A DNA stretch of 64,000 bases from Bradyrhizobium sp. AZCC 2176 (GTDB lineage: Bacteria; Pseudomonadota; Alphaproteobacteria; Rhizobiales; Xanthobacteraceae), in the NCBI RefSeq assembly GCF_036924645.1, contig NZ_JAZHRX010000001.1:2108001-2172000 (forward strand). Direction: 5' to 3'. A model generated the notes under the pieces. The model was given only the letters and a program-made list of their open reading frames with translations, was not told the origin of the DNA and ran no database searches. Each line of letters opens with the position of its first letter. Within the stretch, counting starts at the first letter, position 1. Made by a program: the position numbers and the translations under genes. Of this stretch, positions 31,398-39,665 are shown piece by piece.

Positions 31398-32400
31398 TCA
31401 GGCCACCAAGAGCGCCTTTCGCCTGCCAATCCGCGCGATCGATTTCTCTATGGCCGACCCGGACAAGCTCTTACCGCGCAGGCTCCGTTCGACGTATTCG
31501 GCGATACCGGCTATCTCCTGTTCCTGATCGAACAGGTTGTTGCCGATGCAGAGCATGTCCATGCCTGCCTGCAGCGACTGCAGGCTGGCCTCCCTGGTGC
31601 CCAGCGCCTTCTGTAATCCCTGCATCTGCATGTCATCGGTAATCAAGAGCGTGTCCGGAAGGCGCTTGCGCAAACGGCCAATTGCCGCCGCGGACAGCGT
31701 TATCGGGCGATCCCTGTCCCATTGCCTCACGATGGCATGGCTGACCAGCACCGCATCGCCGAACATCTTTGGCGCGAGCGAATAGAACAGCTCTTCCTGC
31801 TCATCCCGAAGCGCATCTGAGATATCCATGAACTCCTGATGCGAATCGACGAGCGCGCCGCCGATGCCAGGGAAATGCTTCAGGCACAGGCCGACGCGCT
31901 GCATCCGTGCCACCTCGCTTGCCAGCAACGCGTTGGCTTCCACTTCCGCAATGTCGGCGGAGTAGGAACGCTTGATCTTTCCAATATTCGGATTGTCGGG
32001 GTTGTAATCGACGTCGATGACCGGCGCGAAATCATAGTGGATGCCGAGCCGGCGCATCTCGGCAAAGCTCGCGGCGAGCATCGCGCTTCTGATCCGGCGC
32101 GAGATGATTGAATTCCTTTGCGCTCGGCAGGGGCGCAAAGCCGCAGGCCTCCTTCAGCCGCCGCACCAGGCCGCCCTCCTGATCGATGAACACCATCGGC
32201 GCGGAAGGCAGCGCGGCAATCTCCGCGCAGAGGCGCTGCACCTGCTCCGGCGATTCAATGTTGTTGTCGTAGGCTCGCGTCTGGCAGGAATAGTCGAACA
32301 GGATCACGCCGCCGAGACCGTAGCGGCCAGCGAACTCCTTCAGCCATTCCGGAACGATTTTGCCGAAGAAGCCGAGGATGAAGAGTTCGCCGATGGGCAT
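31398..32400 (-). pseudogene. glycoside hydrolase family 3 (NagZ-like beta-N-acetylhexosaminidase), frameshifted
   Basis: The N-terminal frame (MPIGELFILGFFGKIVPEWL ... VFIDQEGGLVRRLKEA) runs from 32400 into HLAPDQKRDARR. The rest of the enzyme continues in another frame from SFAEMRRLGIHYDFAPVIDV through the KHFPGIGGALVDSH motif and TDDMQMQGLQ, which holds the nucleophile Asp. The switch lies near 32085, in a stretch where both frames overlap. NagZ removes N-acetylglucosamine from recycled peptidoglycan. The gene is either inactivated by a single indel or carries a sequencing error. Confidence 0.75.
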
Positions 32401-32738
32401 GGTGGCAGTTCCAGGCAGCAATCCTGCGACGCGCATCGGCGCCAGGCAAGATGGCGGAGGGTTTCGGAGAAGGCCTGCACCAACCCGCCCGGCCGCGGCA
32501 AGCCAGATATGTGACGCGACGCACATTTGTCCGCGCGCAGGTGGGCTAGGCTTCAGTTCGCGAGAGGTGCTGTGGGGGAGACTCAGCCCGCGTCAACCGC
32601 TCGAACTCACATGAGATGTGGTGCCTGCGTAACAAGCAGGCGATCGTCAAAGCTGAAAGCGTACGAGCAATGCGGCACATCAACCCAATCTCAAACCGAT
32701 CGTTGCGGCGGGGATTTCGCTGCGCGATTTCGCAGACC

Positions 32739-33488
32739 ATGAAGCAGGCAGTTGTCATCCTGGCTTGCGGCTTCGCTCTGCTGAGTGGCCTCCGCCCTGC
32801 CCTTGCCGACGCCGCATCCGACCGGGACATGGCCAATCGCTACGAGCAGGCCGCGCAAGCGGGCGATGATGATGCCCAGTTCTACCTTGGGGCACTTCAT
32901 TCAGCAGGCGTCGGCCGTTCGCGCAGCGACGCGGAGGCATTTCGCTGGTTCTCGCGCGCCGCCGATCAGGGACATGCCCACGCCATGTTGATCGTTGCCG
33001 GCCTCTATGCGAGCGGGCGCGGCATAACCAAGGACAATGTGAAGGCCTATAGCTGGGCCTACATCGTCGCTTCGGCGAGCAAAGCCGACGAGGATCGCAA
33101 CGGTGCGCGGCAATTGATGTCGCTGCTCATGAAGAAGATGACGAGCGATGAAATCGGCCGCGCCGTGGTGGCCGCAAGAGCCTGGCGCGCCGTTCGGGCT
33201 GCCGGCGCGGGCAAGGCTCCGAGTATCGAAAAAGCTGTGGAGTCGGACCAGCCCGCGCCCGCCGCGCCCCCATCAGCACCCGCGGTCGTACAGCCGGCGC
33301 CCGCAGCCCCGTCGTCTTCCGCGGTCACGCCACCAGCGGTCTCGCAGCCGGCGCCATCCAACGTCACGGTATTGCCGGCATCTCCCAAGGTCACATCGGC
33401 GGCTCCGGTGAAGAATGCAAGGCGAGACGATGCTCGTGATCTGCTCGACCAGGTTCCACCGGGCCTGCGCAAGCGGTTTGGTTTTTGA
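32739..33488 (+). CDS. exported Sel1-repeat protein
   Basis: The 249-aa protein has a signal peptide (MKQAVVILACGFALLSGLRP, cleavage near ALADA). Sel1-type TPR repeats follow (ANRYEQAAQAGDDDAQFYLG and AEAFRWFSRAADQGHAHAML, then NVKAYSWAYIVASA). The tail is long and Ala/Pro-rich (QPAPAAPPSAPAVVQPAPAA) and ends in RDLLDQVPPGLRKRFGF. Sel1 proteins act as protein-interaction scaffolds. The start is weakly supported; the frame is open upstream to 32616. It precedes the export-system genes by 15 nt and may be cotranscribed. Confidence 0.72.
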   Translation: MKQAVVILACGFALLSGLRPALADAASDRDMANRYEQAAQAGDDDAQFYLGALHSAGVGRSRSDAEAFRWFSRAADQGHAHAMLIVAGLYASGRGITKDNVKAYSWAYIVASASKADEDRNGARQLMSLLMKKMTSDEIGRAVVAARAWRAVRAAGAGKAPSIEKAVESDQPAPAAPPSAPAVVQPAPAAPSSSAVTPPAVSQPAPSNVTVLPASPKVTSAAPVKNARRDDARDLLDQVPPGLRKRFGF

Positions 33489-33503
33489 TTAAGGGGACGC
33501 ACC

Positions 33504-34709
33504 ATGAGATTGCAGCATCTCGTCACAACCGGAATTCTGGCTATCGCCGCAGCAGGAGCCGGCTATTACGGCTATTCCCACTTGCTTCGTCCGCCGCTGG
33601 TGACCACCAGCATTGCGGGCCTCGCGCCGGTTTCCGAAGCGGTTTACGGAACGGGCACCGTCGAGCCCGAGCGCTGGGCCAAGGTGGTGCCGCTGCAGCG
33701 CCGCCGGCTGGTCGAGCTTTGCCGGTGCGAGGGACAGGTGGTCAAGAGCGGTCAGATCCTCGCCCGCCAGGACGACGCCGAGGAGCGCAGCGCGCTGGAT
33801 CAGATGGAAATCAATCGAGGCCAGCTCGAACGCGATCTGGCGCGCGCCGAGAAGGATCGCGACAAGAACGATGCCACGCGCACCGAGTACGAGCAGCGCT
33901 GGACCAAGCTTGAGGAAGCAAAATCGAAGATCGCCGCGCAGAAGGTGCGGCTGGACTCGCTGCTGCTGAGAGCGCCGCTCGACGGCATGGTACTGCGGCG
34001 CGACAGCGAGGTCGGCGAGATCGCCGGTCCCACCGATGTCCTGTTCTGGGTGGGACCGCCTGCTCCGATGCAGGTCGTTGCCGAAATCAACGAGGAGGAG
34101 ATCAACCGCATCGCGGCCGGCCAGAAGGCTCTTCTGCGAAGCGAGGCTTTCCCCGGAAGGGCCCTGCGCGCCACGGTCGCCCAGATCACGCCCAAGGGCG
34201 ATCCGACCCGAAAAACCTTCCGCGTCTATCTGCGGCTGCCGCAGGATACGCCGCTGCGGATTGGCATGTCAGTCGAGACCAATATCATCTTCCGCGAGAA
34301 GCAGGCGGCCGTCGTCGTACCGGCAGAGGCCGTCGCAGGCGAGTCGGTCCAGATGGTTGATGACGGCCGGGTCAGACGCGTGGCCGTGAAAGTCGGCATC
34401 CGCGGCAGCCGCAACATCGAGATCATCGGCGACGTATCCAAGGGCACCCCTGTGCTTTCGCCCGCACGCATCGATCTCGCTGACGGCGCCAGGATTCGCA
34501 TCGACAACAGCCTGACCAGGGCTGTGGAACCGGCGGCAGCGAGTGAACCGACCGATCAGCCAGCCGCAACACCCGAAGCCACCGTGGTAGCCTCGGCCAC
34601 CACAGCTCCATCGGATCCCGATGATGCGGTGATTTCGGCAGCCATGACCGCCCACATCGATTCCGTCGTCAATGACGCCCGTCGCAACATGATCAGCAAC
34701 AGCCGGTAG
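33504..34709 (+). CDS. periplasmic adaptor (membrane fusion) protein, MacA/HlyD family
   Basis: The 401-aa protein has an N-terminal membrane anchor (TTGILAIAAAGAGYYGYSHL). A barrel-sandwich/lipoyl part (GTGTVEPERWAKVVPLQRRR and GQVVKSGQILARQD), a coiled coil (about 90-145, ERDLARAEKDRDKNDATRTE) and a beta-barrel region (NEEEINRIAAGQKALLRSEA) follow. It would bridge the FtsX-type permease to an outer-membrane channel. The three genes from here to 36669 are contiguous. No outer-membrane TolC gene is present. Confidence 0.83.
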   Translation: MRLQHLVTTGILAIAAAGAGYYGYSHLLRPPLVTTSIAGLAPVSEAVYGTGTVEPERWAKVVPLQRRRLVELCRCEGQVVKSGQILARQDDAEERSALDQMEINRGQLERDLARAEKDRDKNDATRTEYEQRWTKLEEAKSKIAAQKVRLDSLLLRAPLDGMVLRRDSEVGEIAGPTDVLFWVGPPAPMQVVAEINEEEINRIAAGQKALLRSEAFPGRALRATVAQITPKGDPTRKTFRVYLRLPQDTPLRIGMSVETNIIFREKQAAVVVPAEAVAGESVQMVDDGRVRRVAVKVGIRGSRNIEIIGDVSKGTPVLSPARIDLADGARIRIDNSLTRAVEPAAASEPTDQPAATPEATVVASATTAPSDPDDAVISAAMTAHIDSVVNDARRNMISNSR

Positions 34710-34714
34710 CCGCC

Positions 34715-35953
34715 GTGAAGCTTCTGTTCAACATCGCATGGACTCACGTCAGCACCCGGGTGCGGCAAACCCTTGTGGGCATGGCCGGCGTGTCCATGGG
34801 GGTCGGCTTCACCATCATGATGGCGGGCCTGATGCAGGGTTCGCAGCTCGACTTCCTGCGGCAGCTCGTCGACACCATGCCGCATATCACGGTCGAGGAC
34901 GAGCGGCGCTCCGTGCCGACGCAACCCGCAGAGCAGGAATATGCGGCGGTCCAGATGTCCGACATCGCCAATGTCGGCAAACGTCCCGGAATCAAATATT
35001 CGGAATCGGTGATGAGCTCGCTGCGCTCCTGGATACCCGGCGACGTGGCTCCCTCGGCGAAGACCACCGCGATCATCAATCACGGCGGCGCGCGCATCGG
35101 CATCACCCTGACCGGCATCGACCCCCGCCGTGAGGTTCAGGTCTCGAAACTCGCCACTCAAATGCGTGAGGGAAAGCTCGACGACCTTTCACGCGCGCCG
35201 AACGGCATCATCATGGGCGAGGCCCTGGCCGAAAAACTCGGCGTGAAAACCGGCCACACCGTCCTGCTGATCGGCGGCCAGGGCGTCCAACTGAATTCGA
35301 CGGTCGCTGGGCTCTATCTCTCCGGCCTGAAGCGCGTCGATGAGAGCCAGATCTATTCGCTGATGGGGCCGGCGCAGGTCATGATGGGGCAAAGCGGGGT
35401 CGTCAACCAGCTCCGACTGCGGTTGAACGATCCCATGCTGGCGCAAAAGGTCGCCGCCCAGGTCGAAGCGCAGACCGGCTACAAGTCGGTATCCTGGCAG
35501 GAAGCCAATGCCGACTTGCTGTCGTCCTTTACCGTGCGCGATTTCATCGTGCTCACCGTGATGGGCGCGATGTTGCTGACATCGTCCTTTGCGACCTACA
35601 ACATCATCTCGACGATCACGCACGAGAAGCGCCAGGACATCGCGATCATGAAATCGCTCGGCATGCGCGAGTATGCGGTGCGACGGATCTTCATCATCGA
35701 AGCCGCCATCATCGGCGTGGTCGGCATCCTGTTCGGGTGGATCCTCGGTTACCTGCTCTGCTACGGCTGGTCGAAGATCACGATCTTCAATCCGCTAACG
35801 GGCACGACCGTTCCGCTGCAGATCTATTACTCGCTGACGCACTATTTGATCGCCGGCGGCATATCTCTTGTTTGCTGCGCAGGGGCGGCCTACTTCCCGG
35901 CGCGCAAGGCAACCTGCGTGCATCCAGTTGAAATCATCCGGGGGGCATCATGA
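34715..35953 (+). CDS. ABC transporter permease, FtsX/MacB-LolC type
   Basis: This 412-aa inner-membrane protein has the MacB/LolC plan. One N-terminal membrane helix (RQTLVGMAGVSMGVGFTIMM) is followed by a large periplasmic domain (about 50-270) and three C-terminal helices. The FtsX motif is near EKRQDIAIMKSLGMREYAVR. It starts with GTG or ATG around 34715 just after the adaptor gene. Its stop overlaps the ATPase start as ATGA. It forms a mechanotransmission-type exporter with its neighbours. Confidence 0.85.
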   Translation: MKLLFNIAWTHVSTRVRQTLVGMAGVSMGVGFTIMMAGLMQGSQLDFLRQLVDTMPHITVEDERRSVPTQPAEQEYAAVQMSDIANVGKRPGIKYSESVMSSLRSWIPGDVAPSAKTTAIINHGGARIGITLTGIDPRREVQVSKLATQMREGKLDDLSRAPNGIIMGEALAEKLGVKTGHTVLLIGGQGVQLNSTVAGLYLSGLKRVDESQIYSLMGPAQVMMGQSGVVNQLRLRLNDPMLAQKVAAQVEAQTGYKSVSWQEANADLLSSFTVRDFIVLTVMGAMLLTSSFATYNIISTITHEKRQDIAIMKSLGMREYAVRRIFIIEAAIIGVVGILFGWILGYLLCYGWSKITIFNPLTGTTVPLQIYYSLTHYLIAGGISLVCCAGAAYFPARKATCVHPVEIIRGAS

Positions 35954-36669
35954 CCGAGGTCGCTTTGCAGGCGGTTGAACTGGTTCGCCGCATCGAGGGC
36001 GCGGTGTCGCATACCCTCGTCAACGGCATTGACCTTGCGGTGAACAAGGGCGAATTCGTCGCCATCACCGGGCCGTCGGGATCGGGCAAATCGTCGCTGC
36101 TCTATCTCCTGGGCCTGCTCGATGCGCCCAGCGAAGGCGAAGTCATGATCTGCGGGCAGCCCACCTCGAAACTATCGGAGTCAGACCGGGCCGATGTCCG
36201 CCTCACCAAATGCGGCTTCGTGTTCCAGTTCCATTTCCTGCTGCCGGAGTTCACCTCGCTCGACAATGTGCTGCTGCCGATGCGCGCCGCGGGCAAGATG
36301 ACTGAAGGCGAGATGCGCGAGCGCGGCCTTGCTCTCTTGGGCTCGCTCGGGCTTGGCGAGCACGCCAACAAGCGCCCCAACCAGCTCTCCGGCGGCCAGC
36401 GCCAGCGGGTCGCCATTGCGCGTGCGCTAGCCAACCGCCCCGAGATCATCGTCGCTGATGAGCCGACCGGCGCACTCGATACGGCATCGACGGAGCAGGT
36501 GTTTTCGATCCTTCGCGACATCGCGGACCAGGGCCAAACCGTGGTCGTGGTGACCCACGATCCAGCGCTCGCCGCCCGCGCCGACCGCCGCATCCATATC
36601 GTCGACGGCAAGATCGCGGAGGTTACGGGGCGGGGTGGAGGCGAGCTGGTTTGCGCGGCGGGAAGTTAA
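35950..36669 (+). CDS. ABC transporter ATP-binding protein, LolD/MacB type
   Basis: The 239-aa ATPase shows Walker A GPSGSGKSSLLYLLG, the signature LSGGQRQRVAIARAL, Walker B IIVADEPTGALD and switch VVVTHDPALA. Its 4-nt overlap with the permease gene indicates coupled translation. The trio resembles MacAB or DevBCA-type exporters. The substrate is unknown. The stop codon is 8 nt before the first tRNA-Ser-derived scar, so the accessory region starts immediately afterwards. Confidence 0.88.
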   Translation: MTEVALQAVELVRRIEGAVSHTLVNGIDLAVNKGEFVAITGPSGSGKSSLLYLLGLLDAPSEGEVMICGQPTSKLSESDRADVRLTKCGFVFQFHFLLPEFTSLDNVLLPMRAAGKMTEGEMRERGLALLGSLGLGEHANKRPNQLSGGQRQRVAIARALANRPEIIVADEPTGALDTASTEQVFSILRDIADQGQTVVVVTHDPALAARADRRIHIVDGKIAEVTGRGGGELVCAAGS

Positions 36670-36676
36670 TCAGGGG

Positions 36677-36725
36677 TGGCGGAGAGGGAGGGTTTCTGGG
36701 TTCCTCTCCGAGGAGCACCGTCAAC
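36677..36725. repeat. tRNA-Ser 3'-end scar, copy 1 (attachment-site-like)
   Basis: TGGCGGAGAGGGAGGG at 36677-36692 equals the reverse complement of the CCA-proximal end of a tRNA-Ser. It is followed by TTCTGGGTTCCTCTCCG and CACCG, which parallel the flank of the copy at 61341. No tRNA body is attached. This pattern is typical of the duplicated end left by a tyrosine-recombinase element that uses tRNA-Ser. Confidence 0.6.
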
Positions 36726-37107
36726 CCTGATCCAATTCCCCGGTGAAGCGGTCTCGTCCCTTCCAATACGGGCATTGGGGACAAGACTCGCCCATCGGAT
36801 AATCGATCCCTTCTTCGTGAGGACAGCCCATGATCCCATCCACCATCGCCACCGACCGCGCCGAATGCTGGCGCAGATACGCGGCGATCTCGACCAGAAT
36901 GGTCTTGTCTGTCCGCACGTCGCCGGCTTCCGAAAACCACCGGTGCAACTTGGGCTCGGCTCCCTCACATGGAATCACAGACACGGCAACTTTCGAAGCG
37001 CGCTGGTTATCAGGACCATAGAAGGCGATCGTGCCGACGGGATAGCCGCGCATTCCTTGCTTGGCTTTCTTTCTGAGCCATTTGTCAGGCTGCGGTCCAA
37101 TCTTCAT
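36721..37107 (-). CDS. hypothetical protein with zinc-ribbon-like C-terminus
   Basis: The 128-aa protein (MKIGPQPDKWLRKKAKQGM...) has mixed alpha/beta character in its first 90 residues. It ends in a Cys/His cluster (MGCPHEEGIDYPMGESCPQC) that could bind zinc. AAGGAGCG lies 4 nt before ATG 37107; the frame is open to 37122. No family is recognised. It lies directly next to the first scar as possible island cargo. Confidence 0.6.
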   Translation of the reverse strand: MKIGPQPDKWLRKKAKQGMRGYPVGTIAFYGPDNQRASKVAVSVIPCEGAEPKLHRWFSEAGDVRTDKTILVEIAAYLRQHSARSVAMVDGIMGCPHEEGIDYPMGESCPQCPYWKGRDRFTGELDQG

Positions 37108-37279
37108 TTTCGCTCCTTGCACTCATTGGCATGACAGCTTGGACGATTTCTTGGAAAGATGCAGCATGCTGGCGGGCCACGAAAAGATGGGCATTATGTC
37201 TTCCACGCCATAGCTACCTAACTCCACGCTGCCGCTCTTTCTGTTTGTCGCTCCGTTACAAACGGGCTTAACGATCATC

Positions 37280-37293
37280 CTACCAGAAGGTAG
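37280..37293. promoter_or_regulatory. possible TetR operator
   Basis: CTACC-AGAA-GGTAG is an inverted repeat 8 nt upstream of the TetR-family start codon. A related CTACCTACTAG lies upstream of the membrane-protein gene near 37955. Autorepression is a common mode for the family; the call rests on symmetry and position only. Confidence 0.4.
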
Positions 37294-37301
37294 ATTAAGA
37301 T

Positions 37302-37901
37302 ATGAGCAGCTTGTCTACCACCGCTGACGACATCCTGGCTTGTGCGCGTTCACTGATCGTCGCTGGCGGCTACAACGGTTTCAGTTATGCCGACATCGCT
37401 GATGTGGTCGGGATTCGCAAGGCGAGCATCCATCACCATTTCCCAGGCAAGGTCGATCTGGTCCGAACGCTGGTTGCGCGGTATCGGGAAGAAGCTGAAG
37501 CGGGGATGGCGAATCTCGAACGTCGGGTATCCGATCCGCTCGAACAGCCTCGGTTCTACGCTGGGTATTGGGAGGCCTGCATCGCGGATGCCAGCGCTCC
37601 GTTTTGTGTCTGCGCGCTGTTGGCAAGCCAGCTCCCCGTTCTGCCCGACGAAGTTGGCCTTGAGGTCCGGGCGCATTTCCGTTCCCTGTCAGCGTGGCTG
37701 ACATCCGTGCTGGAGCGCGGCGCGCGGCACGGCCAACTTCAACTGATGAGTAGCCCTCGTGCCGAGGCTGAAGCGTTCATGGCGACGGTTCACGGTGCGA
37801 TGCTTTCGGCGCGGGCCTATGGCGATCCGAAGATATTCGGCGCCGTGACAGGCCCGCTCTTGCTGCGACTCGCTGCGCGTCCCCTCCAGAGCGGGTCCTA
37901 G
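37302..37901 (+). CDS. TetR/AcrR family transcriptional regulator
   Basis: The 199-aa protein has an N-terminal TetR HTH (ADDILACARSLIVAGGYNGF, then YADIADVVGIRKASIHHHFP and GKVDLVRTLVARY) and a helical ligand domain with CCALLASQLPVLPDEV-like features (TetR_C-type). It is followed after 85 nt by a DUF308-type membrane-protein gene, the likely target. Both are bracketed by two tRNA-Ser-derived scars. Confidence 0.85.
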   Translation: MSSLSTTADDILACARSLIVAGGYNGFSYADIADVVGIRKASIHHHFPGKVDLVRTLVARYREEAEAGMANLERRVSDPLEQPRFYAGYWEACIADASAPFCVCALLASQLPVLPDEVGLEVRAHFRSLSAWLTSVLERGARHGQLQLMSSPRAEAEAFMATVHGAMLSARAYGDPKIFGAVTGPLLLRLAARPLQSGS

Positions 37902-37986
37902 ATCTCAAATAACCATCACCGTGGTCGCTCGGCGAAGTTCGTCGACAGACGTCTCTACCTACTAGTCGAAAGGAATATCGATCAAA

Positions 37987-38559
37987 ATGACGGTTCACAG
38001 TTGCGATCTTTCTCGCGCCAGCCAGGAACAATGGCTCAAGCTCTATTACTTCGCTCGGACAGCGTTCTCGGCTGTCTGGGTGGCGGCTGCCTTTACGGTG
38101 GGACAGCATTCCTGGGTGATCGCGGCGGCTTTACTCGTGGCTTATCCTGCATGGGATGCCCTCGCCAATCTTGTCGACGCATCGCGCAGCGGAGGATTGG
38201 GACAGAATCGCACGCAGACCATCAACGTCGTCGTCAGTGCGGCGACAACGCTCGCGGTTGTTGTCGCGCTGGAGATCAGCATGAACTGGGTGCTCGCGGC
38301 ATTCGGCGTATGGGCGATTCTGTCTGGCCTGCTTCAATTCTGCACCGCAGTCCGCCGTTGGAAGAGCTATGGCGCGCAGTGGGCGATGATCCTGAGCGGA
38401 GGGCAATCAGCGCTGGCAGGCACGTTTTTCATCGTGCAGGCGCGGATGCCGATGCCGCCATCCATCACCAACGTGGCTGGCTATGCCGCAGTAGGCGCCT
38501 TCTACTTCCTGGTTTCGGCGGTGTGGCTGAGCGTGAGCCAATTGCGGAAGGCTGCATAG
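37987..38559 (+). CDS. DUF308-like integral membrane protein
   Basis: The 190-aa protein has about six hydrophobic helices (TAFSAVWVAAAFTVG, WVIAAALLVAYPAWDALANL, VVVSAATTLAVVVALEIS and others). A WAILSGLLQFCTAVRRWKSY segment is typical of DUF308/HdeD-like proteins. The function is unknown; some relatives help acid or stress tolerance. Its position behind a TetR gene suggests ligand-induced expression. Confidence 0.7.
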   Translation: MTVHSCDLSRASQEQWLKLYYFARTAFSAVWVAAAFTVGQHSWVIAAALLVAYPAWDALANLVDASRSGGLGQNRTQTINVVVSAATTLAVVVALEISMNWVLAAFGVWAILSGLLQFCTAVRRWKSYGAQWAMILSGGQSALAGTFFIVQARMPMPPSITNVAGYAAVGAFYFLVSAVWLSVSQLRKAA

Positions 38560-38681
38560 AGGGTCGAGGACAAGGAGGTCCGCATCGTGTGGTCAAGAGC
38601 AGCCCGCTCCGAATCTTGGTGGCGATCTTTAGCTCAGGCGTGAAATCGGATACCCTGGGCGTGCCCAGTTTTGTTCCGAAG

Positions 38682-38795
38682 TGGCGGAGAGGGAGGGATT
38701 CTCAGCCACTCTCCGGATCATATCGAAAACTGCATAAATATCAGCGTTTTCCAGACAACCCGCCGGGATGTGTGTACCAAGAGTTTGTACCGAAT
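38682..38795. repeat. tRNA-Ser 3'-end scar, copy 2, with conserved 95-base flank
   Basis: TGGCGGAGAGGGAGGGATTC at 38682-38701 equals the last 20 nt (including CCA) of a tRNA-Ser read on the minus strand. The following 95 bases are conserved with the copy at 61341 (CGAAAAC, CAGCGTT, TCCAGACAACC, GTGTGTACC, TTGTACC). The two TGTACC blocks could be arm-type integrase sites. No tRNA body and no integrase gene are present. Confidence 0.65.
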
Positions 38796-39062
38796 CATCG
38801 TTCACAGCACAAGCGTGGGGACTAGTTCTATCGCAAGCCGACGCCGAGACCACGTGGTAGGTCCTCGCGCGCGTAGTGCCGGCATCGTTATGCTGAGACC
38901 GCCCGGCTCGAGATCGACGCTCTCACCGATCGGTGCCGCGCCGGCTGGGGCCCGGGATATCCGGACAAGATTGATCCGGAGGTTCCGCAGCGAACACTCC
39001 GGCGCGCCCGGTTCGGCGTCGACCTGCTCCGCTATCCGGACGACGACGAGTTCTACAGCCTT
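38796..39062. other. gene debris between scar 2 and a VapC fragment
   Basis: A plus-strand frame from about 38890 to 39055 reads HRYAETARLEIDALTDRCR and RFGVDLLRYPDDDEFYSLG with no start or end of its own. It looks like the inside of a real protein but no family is recognised. It is cut by the VapC-like fragment on the other strand. Confidence 0.4.
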
Positions 39063-39329
39063 GGCATGGCCGCCGATCTGCATGTCGTGCGGACCACTGG
39101 GCGTTCCCGCGCGCTCGAGTTCTGCCCGGCCCTGACCATAGTGCGCAGCCGCTTTCTCGGCAAACGGCAGCACATCGAGACGCGCTACGAAATTCTCGAT
39201 TGCCGTTAGGTTATGAGCGCGGCGTGCGGACTTCTCCGCGGCATAGTGCAACTCGCCGAGCGCGATGCCGGAGATGCAGAGCTGTTCAGCCAGCGCATTG
39301 AACTTTTCACGTAGCTCAAGCGGATAGTT
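39063..39329 (-). pseudogene. VapC-type PIN-domain toxin, truncated
   Basis: The frame reads NYPLELREKFNALAEQLCIS, GIALGELHYAAEKSARR and AGTPSGPHDMQIGGHA, which are typical internal segments of VapC ribonuclease toxins (the ALGELH helix and the GPHDMQIGGHA acidic site). The N-terminal MLDTN segment with the first catalytic Asp and the C-terminal VTNN segment are missing, so it should be inactive. No antitoxin gene is visible. Confidence 0.65.
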
Positions 39330-39368
39330 CTGCTCGCCCTTGGGGGACCTGCGGAGGTAGCCGCAAGA

Positions 39369-39548
39369 AGTCTGAGCCGAGCGCAGCGCGGCCGCGAACG
39401 GCCATGCCGAACGGGTATCAGGCACCACAACATATGCCGCGCGAAGCCCGGCGCCGATGCATTTGGCTAGGCCGGCGACGTGCCAGGTAAGATCCGGTGC
39501 GATCGCCGCGAAAGGAGCGTGCCCGCCCGGCATTTCATCATTGTACAA
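39369..39548 (-). pseudogene. PLP-dependent aminotransferase (MocR-like) fragment
   Basis: About 60 codons read YNDEMPGGHAPFAAIAPDL and TWHVAGLAKCIGAGLRAAYV, which includes the Lys of an aminotransferase class I/II active site (GLAKCIGAGLR). Neither end of the gene is present. It joins directly to the VapC remnant, which shows a recombination junction near 39350. Confidence 0.55.
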
Positions 39549-39665
39549 TTCGATTTGACATTATGAATGCTTCAATGTGGTACGACCGAAAAGGCGCTCG
39601 GGCGCTGCTGCAAGACGTGCGGCCCGCCCCACCAAAAACGCTCGATACGCAGGAGGAACACCACG

